Notes: generated by a model not told the origin, from the letters alone. A stretch of DNA of 64,000 bases from Rubrivivax sp. (GCA_019635315.1 JAHBZT010000001.1:728001-792000); one strand, 5' to 3'; positions 18,384-28,773 are shown, counted from the stretch's first letter. Made by a program: numbers and translations.

Positions 18384-19586
18384 ATGAAGCCTGGGCGCCG
18401 CACCTTTCAGGCCACGCTGCTGGCGGCGGGCCTGCTCGCCGTCGCGGGTTGTGGCGACGGCACGGTGTGCATCGAGGGTGTGCCCTGCGGGCCGGTGCCG
18501 AACTACGACGAACCGACACCGGGCCCGGTGCAGAGCGGCGAACGCTTCGCTGCCGCCGGCCTGGGCAACTGGCACGCGTGCATGCTGGACGACGCCGGCG
18601 CGGCCTGGTGCTGGGGCAGCGACGAATACGGCCAGCTCGGCGCCACGACCACGCTGCGCTGCATGGACGGCAACGTGGACTGTTCGCCGGTGCCGCTGCG
18701 CGTGGGCGGTGGCCGCAGCTACACCGCGCTGGCGGCCGGCCATGTGCAGACCTGCGCGCTGGCCACCGATGGCGCTGCCTGGTGCTGGGGCAACGGGCCG
18801 CAGCTCGGCGACGGCGTCAACCAGCGCAGCCTGCTGCCGGTGGCGGTGGCGGGCGGCCACCGCTTCACGCAGCTGACCGCCAGCCTGTACGGCGGGCTGA
18901 CCTGCGGGCTGCTCGCCGACGGCAGCCCCTGGTGCTGGGGCACCGGCTTCGGCTATGGCAGCACGGGCCCGGCGGCTTCGGCGACGCCGGTGCGCTGGCA
19001 GGGCGCGGCGGCGGTGGCCTGGCAATCGCTGTCGCTGGGCGAGGCCCATGCCTGCGGGCTGGTTGCCGCCGGGCAGGCCTGGTGCGTCGGCAACAACGGC
19101 TTCGGCCAGCTCGGGGACGGCGGCAGCACCTCGTCGCCGGCGCCGGTGGCGGTCGCCGGCGGGCGGCGCTATGTCGCACTGGTCGCCGGCGCCAGCCACA
19201 ACTGCGCGCTGGCGGCCGACGGCCAGGCCTGGTGCTGGGGCTTCGGCCCGGCGGTCGGCGACGGCGGCGACTTCGCGCAGCCGCGCCGCCAGCCGGTGGC
19301 GGTGGCGGGCACGCAGCGCTTCGTCGCGATCAGCGCCGGCGCGCAGCAGAGCTGCGGCCTCGCGGCCGACGGCAGCGCCTGGTGCTGGGGCGCCGGCGGC
19401 TCCGGGCTGATCGGCGACGGCGAGCGCGTGGACCGCGGCAGCCCGGTCGCGGTGGCCGGCGGGCAGCGCTGGCGCGTGATCGCCGGCGGCGGCACGGCGA
19501 CCTGCGGCATCGCGCTGGACGGCGCGGCCTGGTGCTGGGGCTGGAACGAGGTCGGCGGCACCGGGCGGCCGATCGTGGCCCACTGA
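18384..19586 (+). CDS. RCC1-repeat lipoprotein
   Basis: 400 residues. Start ATG 18384 (RBS CAGGAG) gives a clean lipoprotein signal, MKPGRRTFQATLLAAGLLAV then AGCG. The mature part holds seven RCC1-like beta-propeller blades, each with a Cys about 10 residues before a WC(W/V)G motif: ACMLDDAGAAWCWG, TCALATDGAAWCWG, TCGLLADGSPWCWG, ACGLVAAGQAWCVG, NCALAADGQAWCWG, SCGLAADGSAWCWG, TCGIALDGAAWCWG. The regular Cys pairs suggest one disulfide per blade in the periplasm or at the surface. It is translationally coupled (TGATG) to the next lipoprotein gene. Function unknown; RCC1 propellers bind proteins or ligands. Confidence 0.85.
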   Translation: MKPGRRTFQATLLAAGLLAVAGCGDGTVCIEGVPCGPVPNYDEPTPGPVQSGERFAAAGLGNWHACMLDDAGAAWCWGSDEYGQLGATTTLRCMDGNVDCSPVPLRVGGGRSYTALAAGHVQTCALATDGAAWCWGNGPQLGDGVNQRSLLPVAVAGGHRFTQLTASLYGGLTCGLLADGSPWCWGTGFGYGSTGPAASATPVRWQGAAAVAWQSLSLGEAHACGLVAAGQAWCVGNNGFGQLGDGGSTSSPAPVAVAGGRRYVALVAGASHNCALAADGQAWCWGFGPAVGDGGDFAQPRRQPVAVAGTQRFVAISAGAQQSCGLAADGSAWCWGAGGSGLIGDGERVDRGSPVAVAGGQRWRVIAGGGTATCGIALDGAAWCWGWNEVGGTGRPIVAH

Positions 19587-20896
19587 TGGCCATCACGCAG
19601 ACCGGCCCGGCCACCGGACGGCAGCGCGCCTGCCGGCCGGTCAGGCGGATGGCTTCGCGCCTCCGGTGCTGGCTGCCGGCACTGCCCGTGCTGCTGGCGC
19701 TGGCGGCCTGCGGCAGCGGCGGCGGCGGTGACGGGGTCATCCCGCCGTACGACTCGGCCGCCGGCGTCGTGGTGCACGACCTCGACGGCGACGGGCTGCA
19801 CGACGTCGCTGCCGCGGTCGCCCATGTCGCCGGCCCGCCGCCGCATGCCGGCTCGGTGAAGGTGTGGCTGCAGCGGTCCGGCATGCCGGGCAGCTTCCTG
19901 CCGGCGGTCCGCTACGCGGTCGGCCGCGACCCGACGGTGCTGCGCGTGGCCGATGTCGACGCCGACGGCGTGCCCGACCTCGTCGCGATGAGCAGCCATG
20001 CCTCGGCGGTGGACGGTGCGCCGCTGGTCGACGAGGTGACCGTGCTGCGCGGCGACCCGGCGCAGCGTGGCCGCTTTCTCGCCGGCACGACGCTGCACGC
20101 CAGCGCGCGCCTGGCCGACATCGCGGTGGCCGATCTCGACGGCGACGGCCTGCCGGACATCGCTTTCAGCAGCTACCACGTCGGTGCGCGGCTCGGGGTG
20201 TGGTGGAGCGATGCGGCAGCGCCCGGCCGCTTCGGCGCGCCCGTCACCTTGGTGGCCGGCGTCGCGGCGGCGCTGGCCGCGGCCGACCTCGACGGCGACG
20301 GCCGCCAGGACCTCGCCCATGTCGCTGGCAACACCGTCTGGGCTTTGCTGCGCGACCCGGCGTCCGCACGCGGATTCCGGGCACCGCAGCGCGTCGTCGA
20401 CGAAGCGCTGCCGACCTGCCTGACCGCCGTCGACCTGGACCGCGACGGCCGCAGCGACCTCGTGCTGGGCAGCCGCACGAGCACCGACTTCGGCAGCACC
20501 GGCGCGCTGCAGACGCTGCGCGGTGACGCCGCGCAGCCGGGCCGTTTCCTGCCCGTGCAGCGCCTGGCCATGGCGCGCCATGCCTGGCACTGCATCGCGG
20601 CCGACTTCGACGGCGACGGCCGGCCCGACCTGGCCAGCACCGGCGGCGGCTGGGGCGGCGACCTGTTCGACGACATCGTCGAGGTCTTCCTCGACGACCC
20701 GGCGTGGCCCGGCCGCCTGCTGCCGCCGGTGCAGACCCTCACCGACGACACCGCCAGCGGCCTGTTCCTGGCCGCCGGCCACCTGGACGGCGACGGCCGC
20801 CCCGATGTCGTGACGCCCTTCCAGGGTGGCGTGCTGGTCCTGCGCCAGGACCCGGCGCGGCCGGGCGCGCTGCTGCGCGGCGCCGCGCTGCCTTGA
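19586..20896 (+). CDS. FG-GAP/VCBS-repeat lipoprotein
   Basis: 436 residues from ATG 19586, which overlaps the preceding stop (TGATG). An alternative start at 19649 gives a shorter lipoprotein leader (MASRLRCWLPALPVLLALAA then CGSGG). The mature chain has repeated calcium-binding-like motifs typical of FG-GAP/integrin-like propellers: DLDGDGLHDV, DVDADGVPDL, DLDGDGLPDI, DLDGDGRQDL, DLDRDGRSDL, DFDGDGRPDL, HLDGDGRPDV. Seven blades, matching the seven of its partner. Probably an extracytoplasmic Ca2+-binding propeller; function unknown. Confidence 0.85.
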   Translation: MAITQTGPATGRQRACRPVRRMASRLRCWLPALPVLLALAACGSGGGGDGVIPPYDSAAGVVVHDLDGDGLHDVAAAVAHVAGPPPHAGSVKVWLQRSGMPGSFLPAVRYAVGRDPTVLRVADVDADGVPDLVAMSSHASAVDGAPLVDEVTVLRGDPAQRGRFLAGTTLHASARLADIAVADLDGDGLPDIAFSSYHVGARLGVWWSDAAAPGRFGAPVTLVAGVAAALAAADLDGDGRQDLAHVAGNTVWALLRDPASARGFRAPQRVVDEALPTCLTAVDLDRDGRSDLVLGSRTSTDFGSTGALQTLRGDAAQPGRFLPVQRLAMARHAWHCIAADFDGDGRPDLASTGGGWGGDLFDDIVEVFLDDPAWPGRLLPPVQTLTDDTASGLFLAAGHLDGDGRPDVVTPFQGGVLVLRQDPARPGALLRGAALP

Positions 20897-20909
20897 GCGC
20901 GGCAGCGCG

Positions 20910-22400
20910 CTACTGGAAGGCCACCTCGGCGAAGCTGCGCAGCTTGCGGCTGTGCAGGCTGCCCGGCCGTTCCTGGCGCAGCAGTTCCACGGCGCGCATG
21001 CCGATGCGCAGGTGCTGGTCGACGCGCTCGCGGTAGAAGGTATTGGCCATGCCGGGCAGCTTGATCTCGCCGTGCAGCGGCTTGTCGGACACGCACAGCA
21101 GCGTGCCGTAGGGCACGCGGAAGCGGAAGCCGTTGGCGGCGATGGTGGCGCTTTCCATGTCCAGCGCGATGGCACGGCTCTGGCTGAAGCGGCGCACGGG
21201 GCCCGGGTGCGGCAGCAGTTCCCAGTTGCGGTTGTCGGTGCTGACCACGGTGCCGGTGCGCAGCACCTTCTTCAGCTCGTAGCCGGCGAGCTGGGTGACC
21301 TCGGCCACCGCCTGCTCCAGCGCCAGCTGCACCTCGGCCAGCGCCGGGATCGGCACCCAGGGCGGCAGGTCCTCGTCGAGCACATGGTCCTCGCGCATGT
21401 AGGCGTGGGCCAGCACGTAGTCACCCAGCTGCTGGCTGTTGCGCAGCCCGGCGCAGTGGCCCAGCATCAGCCAGGCATGCGGGCGCAGCACCGCGATGTG
21501 GTCGGTGATGGTCTTGGCGTTGGCCGGGCCGACGCCGATGTTGACCATCGTGATGCCGCTCGAGTCGGGCCGCACCAGGTGGTAGGCCGGCATCTGCGGC
21601 AGCCGCGGCGGCGCGCGGCCCAGTTCGTCGCCCTCGCGCGCCGCCTCGCCGGCGCGCCGCGTGATCACGTTGCCGGGCTCGACGAAGGCCTCGTAGGCCG
21701 CCTGCGGGTCGGCCATCAGCGCGTGGCCGAGCTTGATGAACTCGTCGATGTAGAACTGGTAGTTCGTGAACAGCACGAAGTTCTGGAACTGCTCGGGCGG
21801 CGTGCCGGTGTAGTGGCGCAGCCGGTGCAGCGAATAGTCCACGCGCGGCGCGGTGAACAGCGCCAGCGGCAGCGGCTCGCCGGGCGCCGGGTCGTGGGTG
21901 CCGTTGGCGATGCCGTCGTCCATCGCCGCCAGGTCGGGCAGGTCGAAGCGGTCGCGCATCAGCAGCCGGCGCTCGGGCGGCAGCGTGCCTTCCAGGTGGT
22001 CGCCCTCGGCCAGCGAGAAGTGCACCGGAATCGGCTGCGCGCTGGTGCCTACCTCGAGCGACACGCCGTGGTTCTTCAGCAGCAGCCGGAACTGCTCGCG
22101 GTAGTAGGCGGCGAAGAGGTCCGGCCGCGTCAGCGTGGTCTCGAAGCTGCCGGGGCCGGCGACGAAGCCGTAGCTCAGCCGCGAGTCGGCGCGCGCCACG
22201 GTCGTCGTGCGCACGCGCACGAAGGGGTAGCAGGCGCGCACATGGGGAAACGACGGGCCGACCTCGGCGCCGGCGACGAAGCGCTGCAGCGCGTCGCGCA
22301 GGTGGCCGACGCTGCTGCGGTAGATGGCCTGCACCTGGGCCAGCGCGGCGTCCGCGTCGTCGAACTGCGCGGGGGCGATGAACAGCGGCAGCGAAGGCAT
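20910..22400 (-). CDS. amn: AMP nucleosidase
   Basis: 496 residues. Hydrolyses AMP to adenine and ribose-5-phosphate, regulating adenylate pools. N-terminal Amn-type domain (DALQRFVAGAEVGPSFPHVR, YPFVRVRTTTVARADSRLSY) and C-terminal nucleoside phosphorylase-like domain (GITMVNIGVGPANAKTITDH, HCAGLRNSQQLGDYVLAHAY, SRAIALDMESATIAANGFRF). The length fits the family. Start chosen at ATG 22400; further upstream the frame is non-conserved in character. Convergent with the FG-GAP lipoprotein gene and divergent from the PEP-CTERM gene. Confidence 0.93.
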   Translation of the reverse strand: MPSLPLFIAPAQFDDADAALAQVQAIYRSSVGHLRDALQRFVAGAEVGPSFPHVRACYPFVRVRTTTVARADSRLSYGFVAGPGSFETTLTRPDLFAAYYREQFRLLLKNHGVSLEVGTSAQPIPVHFSLAEGDHLEGTLPPERRLLMRDRFDLPDLAAMDDGIANGTHDPAPGEPLPLALFTAPRVDYSLHRLRHYTGTPPEQFQNFVLFTNYQFYIDEFIKLGHALMADPQAAYEAFVEPGNVITRRAGEAAREGDELGRAPPRLPQMPAYHLVRPDSSGITMVNIGVGPANAKTITDHIAVLRPHAWLMLGHCAGLRNSQQLGDYVLAHAYMREDHVLDEDLPPWVPIPALAEVQLALEQAVAEVTQLAGYELKKVLRTGTVVSTDNRNWELLPHPGPVRRFSQSRAIALDMESATIAANGFRFRVPYGTLLCVSDKPLHGEIKLPGMANTFYRERVDQHLRIGMRAVELLRQERPGSLHSRKLRSFAEVAFQ

Positions 22401-22518
22401 GGTGGGCGCGGGCGGCAGTCGGGGCGACGTGCATTGTCGGCGCTGTCGGCGCGGAACCCGCGCATCTCGGCGCCGGCGGCGTCGACCCCGCAAACCAGGG
22501 GTGGCGCTGGCCGCCAGC

Positions 22519-22536
22519 CCCCCGCGAACGCGGGGG
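22519..22536. repeat. GC-rich palindromic hairpin in divergent spacer
   Basis: CCCCCGCG-AA-CGCGGGGG, an 8-bp perfect stem in the 237-bp divergent spacer between amn and the PEP-CTERM gene. It could be an operator, or a 5'-UTR structure of the PEP-CTERM transcript. I do not see a sigma-54-type -24/-12 element there, although those precede some PEP-CTERM genes. Confidence 0.4.
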
Positions 22537-22637
22537 TATCCAGGCGGGCCGGATTGATCGAACTTAACGGTGGCGGAACGGTCGGGCCGCACAGTGCGGG
22601 CAGGCTGTCATCACGCCATCGCCAGGAGGAGATCACC

Positions 22638-25600
22638 ATGACCGGACCCGCCCGCACCGCGGCCGCCTGCCGCCCGCTGCGCGCCCTGCGACCCGTCCCG
22701 AGCGCACTGGCCGCCTCCGCCTGGCTGGCCCTGACGCCGGCGCAGGCGACCGACTACTTCTGGACCGCGGGCAACTTCGCCGCCGGGGTCACGGCGCCGA
22801 ACCCGCTGCCCGCGGGCGACACGCTGTTCGGCCAGTCGGGCACCAACAACAAGAATTTCTGGGGCGTCAACTTCACGAACGAAGGCACGGTGGCCTGGCA
22901 GACCACTGACCGCATCGGCTTCGTCAGCTCGGCGGTCACCAACAGCGCGCTGTGGGACCTGCAGGCCGACGCCAGCCTGCTGTACGCCGGTGGCGGCGGT
23001 TCGAACTTCTTCAACGACGGCACTTTCCGCAAGAGCGGCGGCGCCGGCGTCTCGAGCATCGGCAACAACGTCTCGTTCGTGAATACCGGCATCGTCGACG
23101 CCCAGAGCGGCGTCATCGACTTCGCCAGCGGCAGCGCCAGCTTCCTGTCGGGCACGCAGTTCACGGGCGCGGGCATCGCGCGGGTGAGCAACAACGCCGC
23201 GTTCGCGGGCGCCTTCACGTCGCAGAACCTGGAGCTGTCGGCCGGCACGTTCACCGGCAATGCCGCCGCGCTGGCCAACGGCAGCGTGCGCTGGACCGGC
23301 GGTGGCATCGGCGGCACCTGGCAGGTGGCGGCAGGCCAGACGCTCGCCGGCCAGGCTGGCGGCAACAAGAACTTCGCGGGCGCCGTCTTCACCAACGACG
23401 GCACCGTCGACTGGCAGACCAGCGAGCGCATCGGCTTCGTCAGCTCCAGCGTCACCAATGCGGGCCTGTGGAACCTGCAGGCCGACGCCAACTTCAGCTA
23501 TGCCGGCGGCAGCGCGTCGAGCTTCACGAATACCGGCACGCTGCGCAAGAGCGCCGGCGACGGCAGCGCGGTCGTCGGCAACAACGTCGTCTTCGCCAAC
23601 AGCGGGCTGATCGACGTGCAGGCCGGCACGATCGACTTCGCCAGCGGCAGCGCCACGTTCAACGCCGGCACCCAGTTCGGTGGCGCCGGCACCGTGCGCA
23701 TCAGCAACAATGCCAGCTTCGTCGGCGGCTTCACGTCGGCCAACCTGGTGCTGGCCGGCGGCATCTTCACCGGCAACAACACGACGCCGGCGGTGCTGTC
23801 CGGCAGCGCGCGCTGGACCGGCGGCGCCTTCGCGGGCACCTGGCAGGTGGCCGGTGCACAGGTGCTGCTGGCCCAGGACGGCACGGCCAAGGACTTCAGC
23901 GGCGCCCTCTTCACGAACCAGGGCACGGTGACCTGGCAGAGCGGGGAGCGCGCGGGCTTCGTCAGCTCGGCCGTCACCAACGCCGGGCTGTGGGACATGC
24001 AGGCCGACGCCAACCTCAGCTATGTCGGCGGTAGCGCGTCGAGCTTCGTCAACCAGGGGACCTTCCGCAAGAGTGCCGGCGGCGGCTCGACCGTGATCGG
24101 CGGCAACATCGCCTTCACGAATGCCGGCACCATCGACGCGCAGGCCGGCAGCATCGACTTCGCCGGCGGCAGTGCCAGCTTCCAGCCGGGGACGCAGTTC
24201 ACCGGCGCGGGCGTCGTGCGCATCAGCAACAACGCCGCATTCGTCGGCGCATTCACGTCGGCCAACCTGCGCCTGGACAACGGGACCTATGCCGGCGACA
24301 ACACGACCCCGGCGGTGCTGCAGGGCAGCGTGGCCTGGACCGGCGGGCAGTTTGCCGGCACCTGGCGGGTGGGCCCGGGCCAGACGCTGGTGGCCGTGGA
24401 CGGCAGCGACAACAAGAACTTCAGCGGGACCGTCTTCACCAACGCCGGCACGGTGATCTGGGAAAGCACCCAGCGCGCCGGCTTCGTCAGCTCTGCCGTC
24501 ACCAATGCCGCGCTGTGGGACCTGCGGGCCGACGCCAACCTGAGCTATGTCGGCGGCAGTGCTTCCAGCTTCGTCAACGAGGGCACGCTGCGCAAGAGCG
24601 CCGGCAGTGGCTCGGCCGTGGTCGGCGGCAGCGTCGTCTTCACGAATACCGGCACCATCGACGCCCAGAGCGGCACCATCGACTTCGCCGGCGGCAGCGC
24701 GCAGTTCCAGGCCGGCAGCCAGTTCACCGGCGCCGGCGTCGTGCGCATCAGCAACAACGCCGGCTTCATCGGGGCCTTCACGTCCGCCAACCTGCGGCTG
24801 GACGGTGGCAACTATGCCGGCGACAACACCACGCCGGCGCTTATGCAGGGGGCGGTGGCCTGGGCCGGCGGCCAGTTCAGCGGCACCTGGCAGGTGGCGT
24901 CCGGCCAGAGGCTGACCGCGGTCGACGGTGCGGCGAAGAATTTCAGCGGCACCAACTTCACCAATGCCGGCACCTTGCGCTGGGAGAGCGACCAGAATGC
25001 GGGCTTCGTCAGCTCCGCCTTCACGAACGCCGGCGTCTTCGACCTGCGCACCGATGCCGACATCGCCTTTGCCGGCGGCGGTGCGTCCAGCTTCGTCAAC
25101 AGCGGCGTGCTGCGCAAGAGCGCCGGCAGCGGCACTTCGGCGATCACCTCCAACATCGCCTTCAGCAACCCGGGTACCGTCAACGTGCTCAGCGGCACGC
25201 TGCAGTTGGCGGGCAACCTCGCCAACCCCGGCATCGTGCGCGGCACGGCCACGCTGCAGACGCCGCAGCTCGCCAACGACGGCCTGGTCGCGCCGGGCGC
25301 GTCGGCCGCCGCGGCGCCGGCGACGCTGACGCTGGCGGGCAGCTTCGCGCAAGGGGTGGCCGGCATGCTGCAGATCCACGTCGAGTCGCTGGCCAGCCAC
25401 GACCTGCTGGCGGTCACCGGTTCGGTCAACCTCGGCGGCACGCTGGCGGTGGCCTGCTACGGCGCCTGCTTCTTCGACGTCGGCGACGAGCTGGTGGTGC
25501 TCGACTACGCCGGCTCGCGCAGCGGCACCACGTTTGCCGGCCTGACGCTGACGGGCTTCGCGACCGGCGGCTTCGAGGCGATCTACGACGACGCCAATAC

Positions 25601-25721
25601 GCGGGTGCTGCTGCGCGTGACCGACGCCGTGACGCCGGTGCCCGAACCCGGTACCTGGGCGCTGGGCCTGGCCGGGCTGGCCTTCATCGGCGGCCTCGTG
25701 CGGCGCCAGCGTCGCGACTGA
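22638..25721 (+). CDS. PEP-CTERM sorted repeat protein
   Basis: 1027 residues, ATG behind AGGAGG. Signal peptide to about residue 38 (SAWLALTPAQA then TDYFW). Five tandem repeats of about 172-175 residues follow, marked by GFVSSAVTN, SYVGGSASSFVN, GTLRKSAGSG, GTIDFAGGSA, FTGAGVVRISNNA and WTGGQFAGTWQVA; these predict a long right-handed beta-helix or autotransporter-like stalk. The C terminus has the PEP-CTERM signal: VPEPGTWALGLAGLAFIGGL plus a basic tail, recognised by an exosortase (not in this window). Probably an exported, exopolysaccharide-associated surface protein. The stop codon is the first part of a 105-bp inverted-repeat element. Confidence 0.92.
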   Translation: MTGPARTAAACRPLRALRPVPSALAASAWLALTPAQATDYFWTAGNFAAGVTAPNPLPAGDTLFGQSGTNNKNFWGVNFTNEGTVAWQTTDRIGFVSSAVTNSALWDLQADASLLYAGGGGSNFFNDGTFRKSGGAGVSSIGNNVSFVNTGIVDAQSGVIDFASGSASFLSGTQFTGAGIARVSNNAAFAGAFTSQNLELSAGTFTGNAAALANGSVRWTGGGIGGTWQVAAGQTLAGQAGGNKNFAGAVFTNDGTVDWQTSERIGFVSSSVTNAGLWNLQADANFSYAGGSASSFTNTGTLRKSAGDGSAVVGNNVVFANSGLIDVQAGTIDFASGSATFNAGTQFGGAGTVRISNNASFVGGFTSANLVLAGGIFTGNNTTPAVLSGSARWTGGAFAGTWQVAGAQVLLAQDGTAKDFSGALFTNQGTVTWQSGERAGFVSSAVTNAGLWDMQADANLSYVGGSASSFVNQGTFRKSAGGGSTVIGGNIAFTNAGTIDAQAGSIDFAGGSASFQPGTQFTGAGVVRISNNAAFVGAFTSANLRLDNGTYAGDNTTPAVLQGSVAWTGGQFAGTWRVGPGQTLVAVDGSDNKNFSGTVFTNAGTVIWESTQRAGFVSSAVTNAALWDLRADANLSYVGGSASSFVNEGTLRKSAGSGSAVVGGSVVFTNTGTIDAQSGTIDFAGGSAQFQAGSQFTGAGVVRISNNAGFIGAFTSANLRLDGGNYAGDNTTPALMQGAVAWAGGQFSGTWQVASGQRLTAVDGAAKNFSGTNFTNAGTLRWESDQNAGFVSSAFTNAGVFDLRTDADIAFAGGGASSFVNSGVLRKSAGSGTSAITSNIAFSNPGTVNVLSGTLQLAGNLANPGIVRGTATLQTPQLANDGLVAPGASAAAAPATLTLAGSFAQGVAGMLQIHVESLASHDLLAVTGSVNLGGTLAVACYGACFFDVGDELVVLDYAGSRSGTTFAGLTLTGFATGGFEAIYDDANTRVLLRVTDAVTPVPEPGTWALGLAGLAFIGGLVRRQRRD
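22850..25130 (+). repeat. Five tandem ~520-bp intragenic repeats
   Basis: The GFVSS-coding motif recurs at about 22917, 23433, 23955, 24480 and 25002: spacings of 516, 522, 525 and 522 bp. Repeats are diverged in third positions but nearly in register, all spacings being multiples of 3, as expected of internal duplication of a beta-helix unit. The middle copies are the most alike, so copy number may vary by recombination. Confidence 0.85.
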
Positions 25722-25825
25722 TACGGCTTCGCACTCAATGCGATAACAAGGCGCGAAGCCGAAGACAGTGCTGACGCACGGCGAGGCGAAGCAACGCGGT
25801 TAGCGCGTTGATTGCGAAGCCGTAT
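25721..25825. mobile_element. 105-bp inverted-repeat element (copy 1), MITE/REP-like
   Basis: Perfect 13-bp terminal inverted repeats ATACGGCTTCGCA / TGCGAAGCCGTAT, extending imperfectly to about 22 bp. The second copy at 54378-54482 is the same length, in inverted orientation, about 94% identical, with a ~55-bp interior without differences. The first base is the A of the PEP-CTERM stop codon TGA. The other end lies 5 bp from the aldo/keto reductase stop, so it sits exactly between two convergent genes. No coding potential. It may be a non-autonomous transposable element or a bidirectional terminator repeat. Confidence 0.8.
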
Positions 25826-25830
25826 GAGGC

Positions 25831-26784
25831 TCAGCCGCCGGCGCTGGCGGCGCCCAGCCGCTCGAGCTGCGCCGGCGACAGCACCAGCGTCGCCGTGCCG
25901 GCCAGTTCCGTCCACTGCGCGACCGAGGTCGCGCTGACGATGGGCGCGCTGATGCCCGGCTGCGCCAGCTGCCAGGCCAGCGCCACCTGCGCCGGCGTGG
26001 CACCGGCTTCGGCGGCCACCGCATCCAGCGCGGCCAGGATGCCCAGGCCGCGTTCGTTCAGGTAGGCCTTGACGCCGCCGCCGCGCGGGCTCTTCGCCAG
26101 GTCGGCCTCGCTGCGGTATTTGCCGGTCAGGAAGCCGCGCGCGAGGCCGAAGAAGTTGATCACGCCCAGGCCGTGCTGCACGCACAGCGGCTGCAGTTCG
26201 GCCTCGAAGACGCGGCGCTCGACCAGGTTGAAGTGCGGCTGCAGCGTCTCGTAGCGCGGCAGGCCCAGACGGGCGCTGGTGGCCAGCGCCTCGGCCAGGC
26301 GCGGCGCCGTGATGTTGCTGGCGCCGATCGCGCGCACCTTGCCTTCGGCGATCAGCTCGGCGAAGGCGGCGAGCGTTTCCTCGAAGGGTGTCGTCGCATC
26401 GTCCTCGTGGCTCTGGTAGAGGTCGATGCGGTCGGTGCGCAGCCGGCGCAGCGAGTCCTCCACCGCCTGGCGGATCCACGCGCGGGACAGGCCCTTGCCG
26501 CCGGGCATCGGCTTGCCGACCTTGGTCGCGATCAGCACGCGGTCGCGCCGGCTCGGCGCGGCGGCCAGCCATTGGCCGATCACGGTCTCGCTCTCGCCGC
26601 CCTGGTGGCCGGGCACCCAGGTGGAATAGACGTCGGCGGTGTCGATCAGGTTGAAGCCGCCGTCGACGAAGGCGTCGAGCAGGCTGAACGAGGTGGCCGC
26701 GCCGGCGGTCCAGCCGAAGACGTTGCCGCCGAAGGCGAGCGGGGCGGTGAAGAGGCCGCTGCGGCCGAGCGGGCGTTGCTGCAT
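25831..26784 (-). CDS. Aldo/keto reductase (YajO/Tas-like)
   Basis: 317 residues, ATG behind AGGA. Tetrad residues: Asp and Tyr in NLIDTADVYSTW, Lys in VLIATKVGKPM, His in DLYQSHEDDATTPFEET. Other family motifs: KVRAIGASNITAPRLAEAL, YETLQPHFNLVER, GVINFFGLARGFLTGKY and the cofactor-site end SAPIVSATSVAQW. Belongs to the large AKR branch that includes YajO and Tas. Substrate unknown. Downstream of hslU by 53 bp of intergenic space on the same strand, and ends beside the 105-bp element. Confidence 0.9.
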   Translation of the reverse strand: MQQRPLGRSGLFTAPLAFGGNVFGWTAGAATSFSLLDAFVDGGFNLIDTADVYSTWVPGHQGGESETVIGQWLAAAPSRRDRVLIATKVGKPMPGGKGLSRAWIRQAVEDSLRRLRTDRIDLYQSHEDDATTPFEETLAAFAELIAEGKVRAIGASNITAPRLAEALATSARLGLPRYETLQPHFNLVERRVFEAELQPLCVQHGLGVINFFGLARGFLTGKYRSEADLAKSPRGGGVKAYLNERGLGILAALDAVAAEAGATPAQVALAWQLAQPGISAPIVSATSVAQWTELAGTATLVLSPAQLERLGAASAGG

Positions 26785-26837
26785 GGTGGGGTCCTGCCGG
26801 CAGTAAAGCCGCGCAGGCTACCGCATGCCGCGCCCGG

Positions 26838-28184
<1,347 letters not shown>

Positions 28185-28236
28185 GCGGTGTCGGTCCTCT
28201 CGGGCGCCTTCGGCGCACGCCGCCGGCGCCTGGGGC

Positions 28237-28773
28237 TCAGCCCAGCGTCTCCACCGTGTGGTGGTGGTTGGTGTAGATGCACAGGTCGCCGGCGATCTCG
28301 AGCGAGCGCTTGACGATGTCGGCCGGCGCCATCTCGGTGTGCTGCAGCAGCGCGCGCGCCGCGGCCTGCGCATAGGCGCCGCCGGAGCCGATGGCCACGA
28401 TGCCATGCTCGGGCTCCAGCACGTCGCCGTTGCCGGTGATGATCAGCGAGCTCTCGCGGTCGGCCACCGCCAGCATGGCCTCCAGCCGGCGCAGCACGCG
28501 GTCGGTGCGCCAGTCGCGCGTCAGCTCGATCGCCGCGCGCACCAGGTGGCCCTGGTGCTTCTCGAGCTTGGCCTCGAAGCGCTCGAACAGCGTGAAGGCG
28601 TCGGCGGTGGCGCCGGCGAAGCCGGCCAGCACCTGGTCGCGGTGCAGCTTGCGCACCTTGCGCGCGCTGGCCTTGACGACGATGTTGCCCAGCGTGACCT
28701 GGCCGTCGCCGCCGAGCGCGACCAGCGGCCCGCGGCGCACGCTGACGATGGTGGTGCCGTGGTAGCTTTCCAT
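28237..28773 (-). CDS. hslV: HslV, peptidase subunit of the HslUV protease
   Basis: 178 residues. Threonine peptidase related to the proteasome beta subunit. Sequence begins [15 protein letters not shown]; Thr7 should become the N-terminal nucleophile after removal of MESYHG, the typical betaproteobacterial propeptide. Other family segments: [76 protein letters not shown]. Start ATG 28773 chosen on family length; upstream sequence is repeat-rich intergenic DNA. Confidence 0.97.
   Translation of the reverse strand: MESYHGTTIVSVRRGPLVALGGDGQVTLGNIVVKASARKVRKLHRDQVLAGFAGATADAFTLFERFEAKLEKHQGHLVRAAIELTRDWRTDRVLRRLEAMLAVADRESSLIITGNGDVLEPEHGIVAIGSGGAYAQAAARALLQHTEMAPADIVKRSLEIAGDLCIYTNHHHTVETLG

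Noticed and set aside
22401-22637. Sigma-54 promoter for the PEP-CTERM gene
   Set aside because: I found no convincing GG-N10-GC element with proper -24/-12 context in the divergent spacer.
22611-25400. 929-codon antisense ORF across the PEP-CTERM gene
   Set aside because: It follows from the codon-level repeats of the sense gene. No RBS, no recognisable fold, and the sense protein has signal, repeats and a sorting motif.
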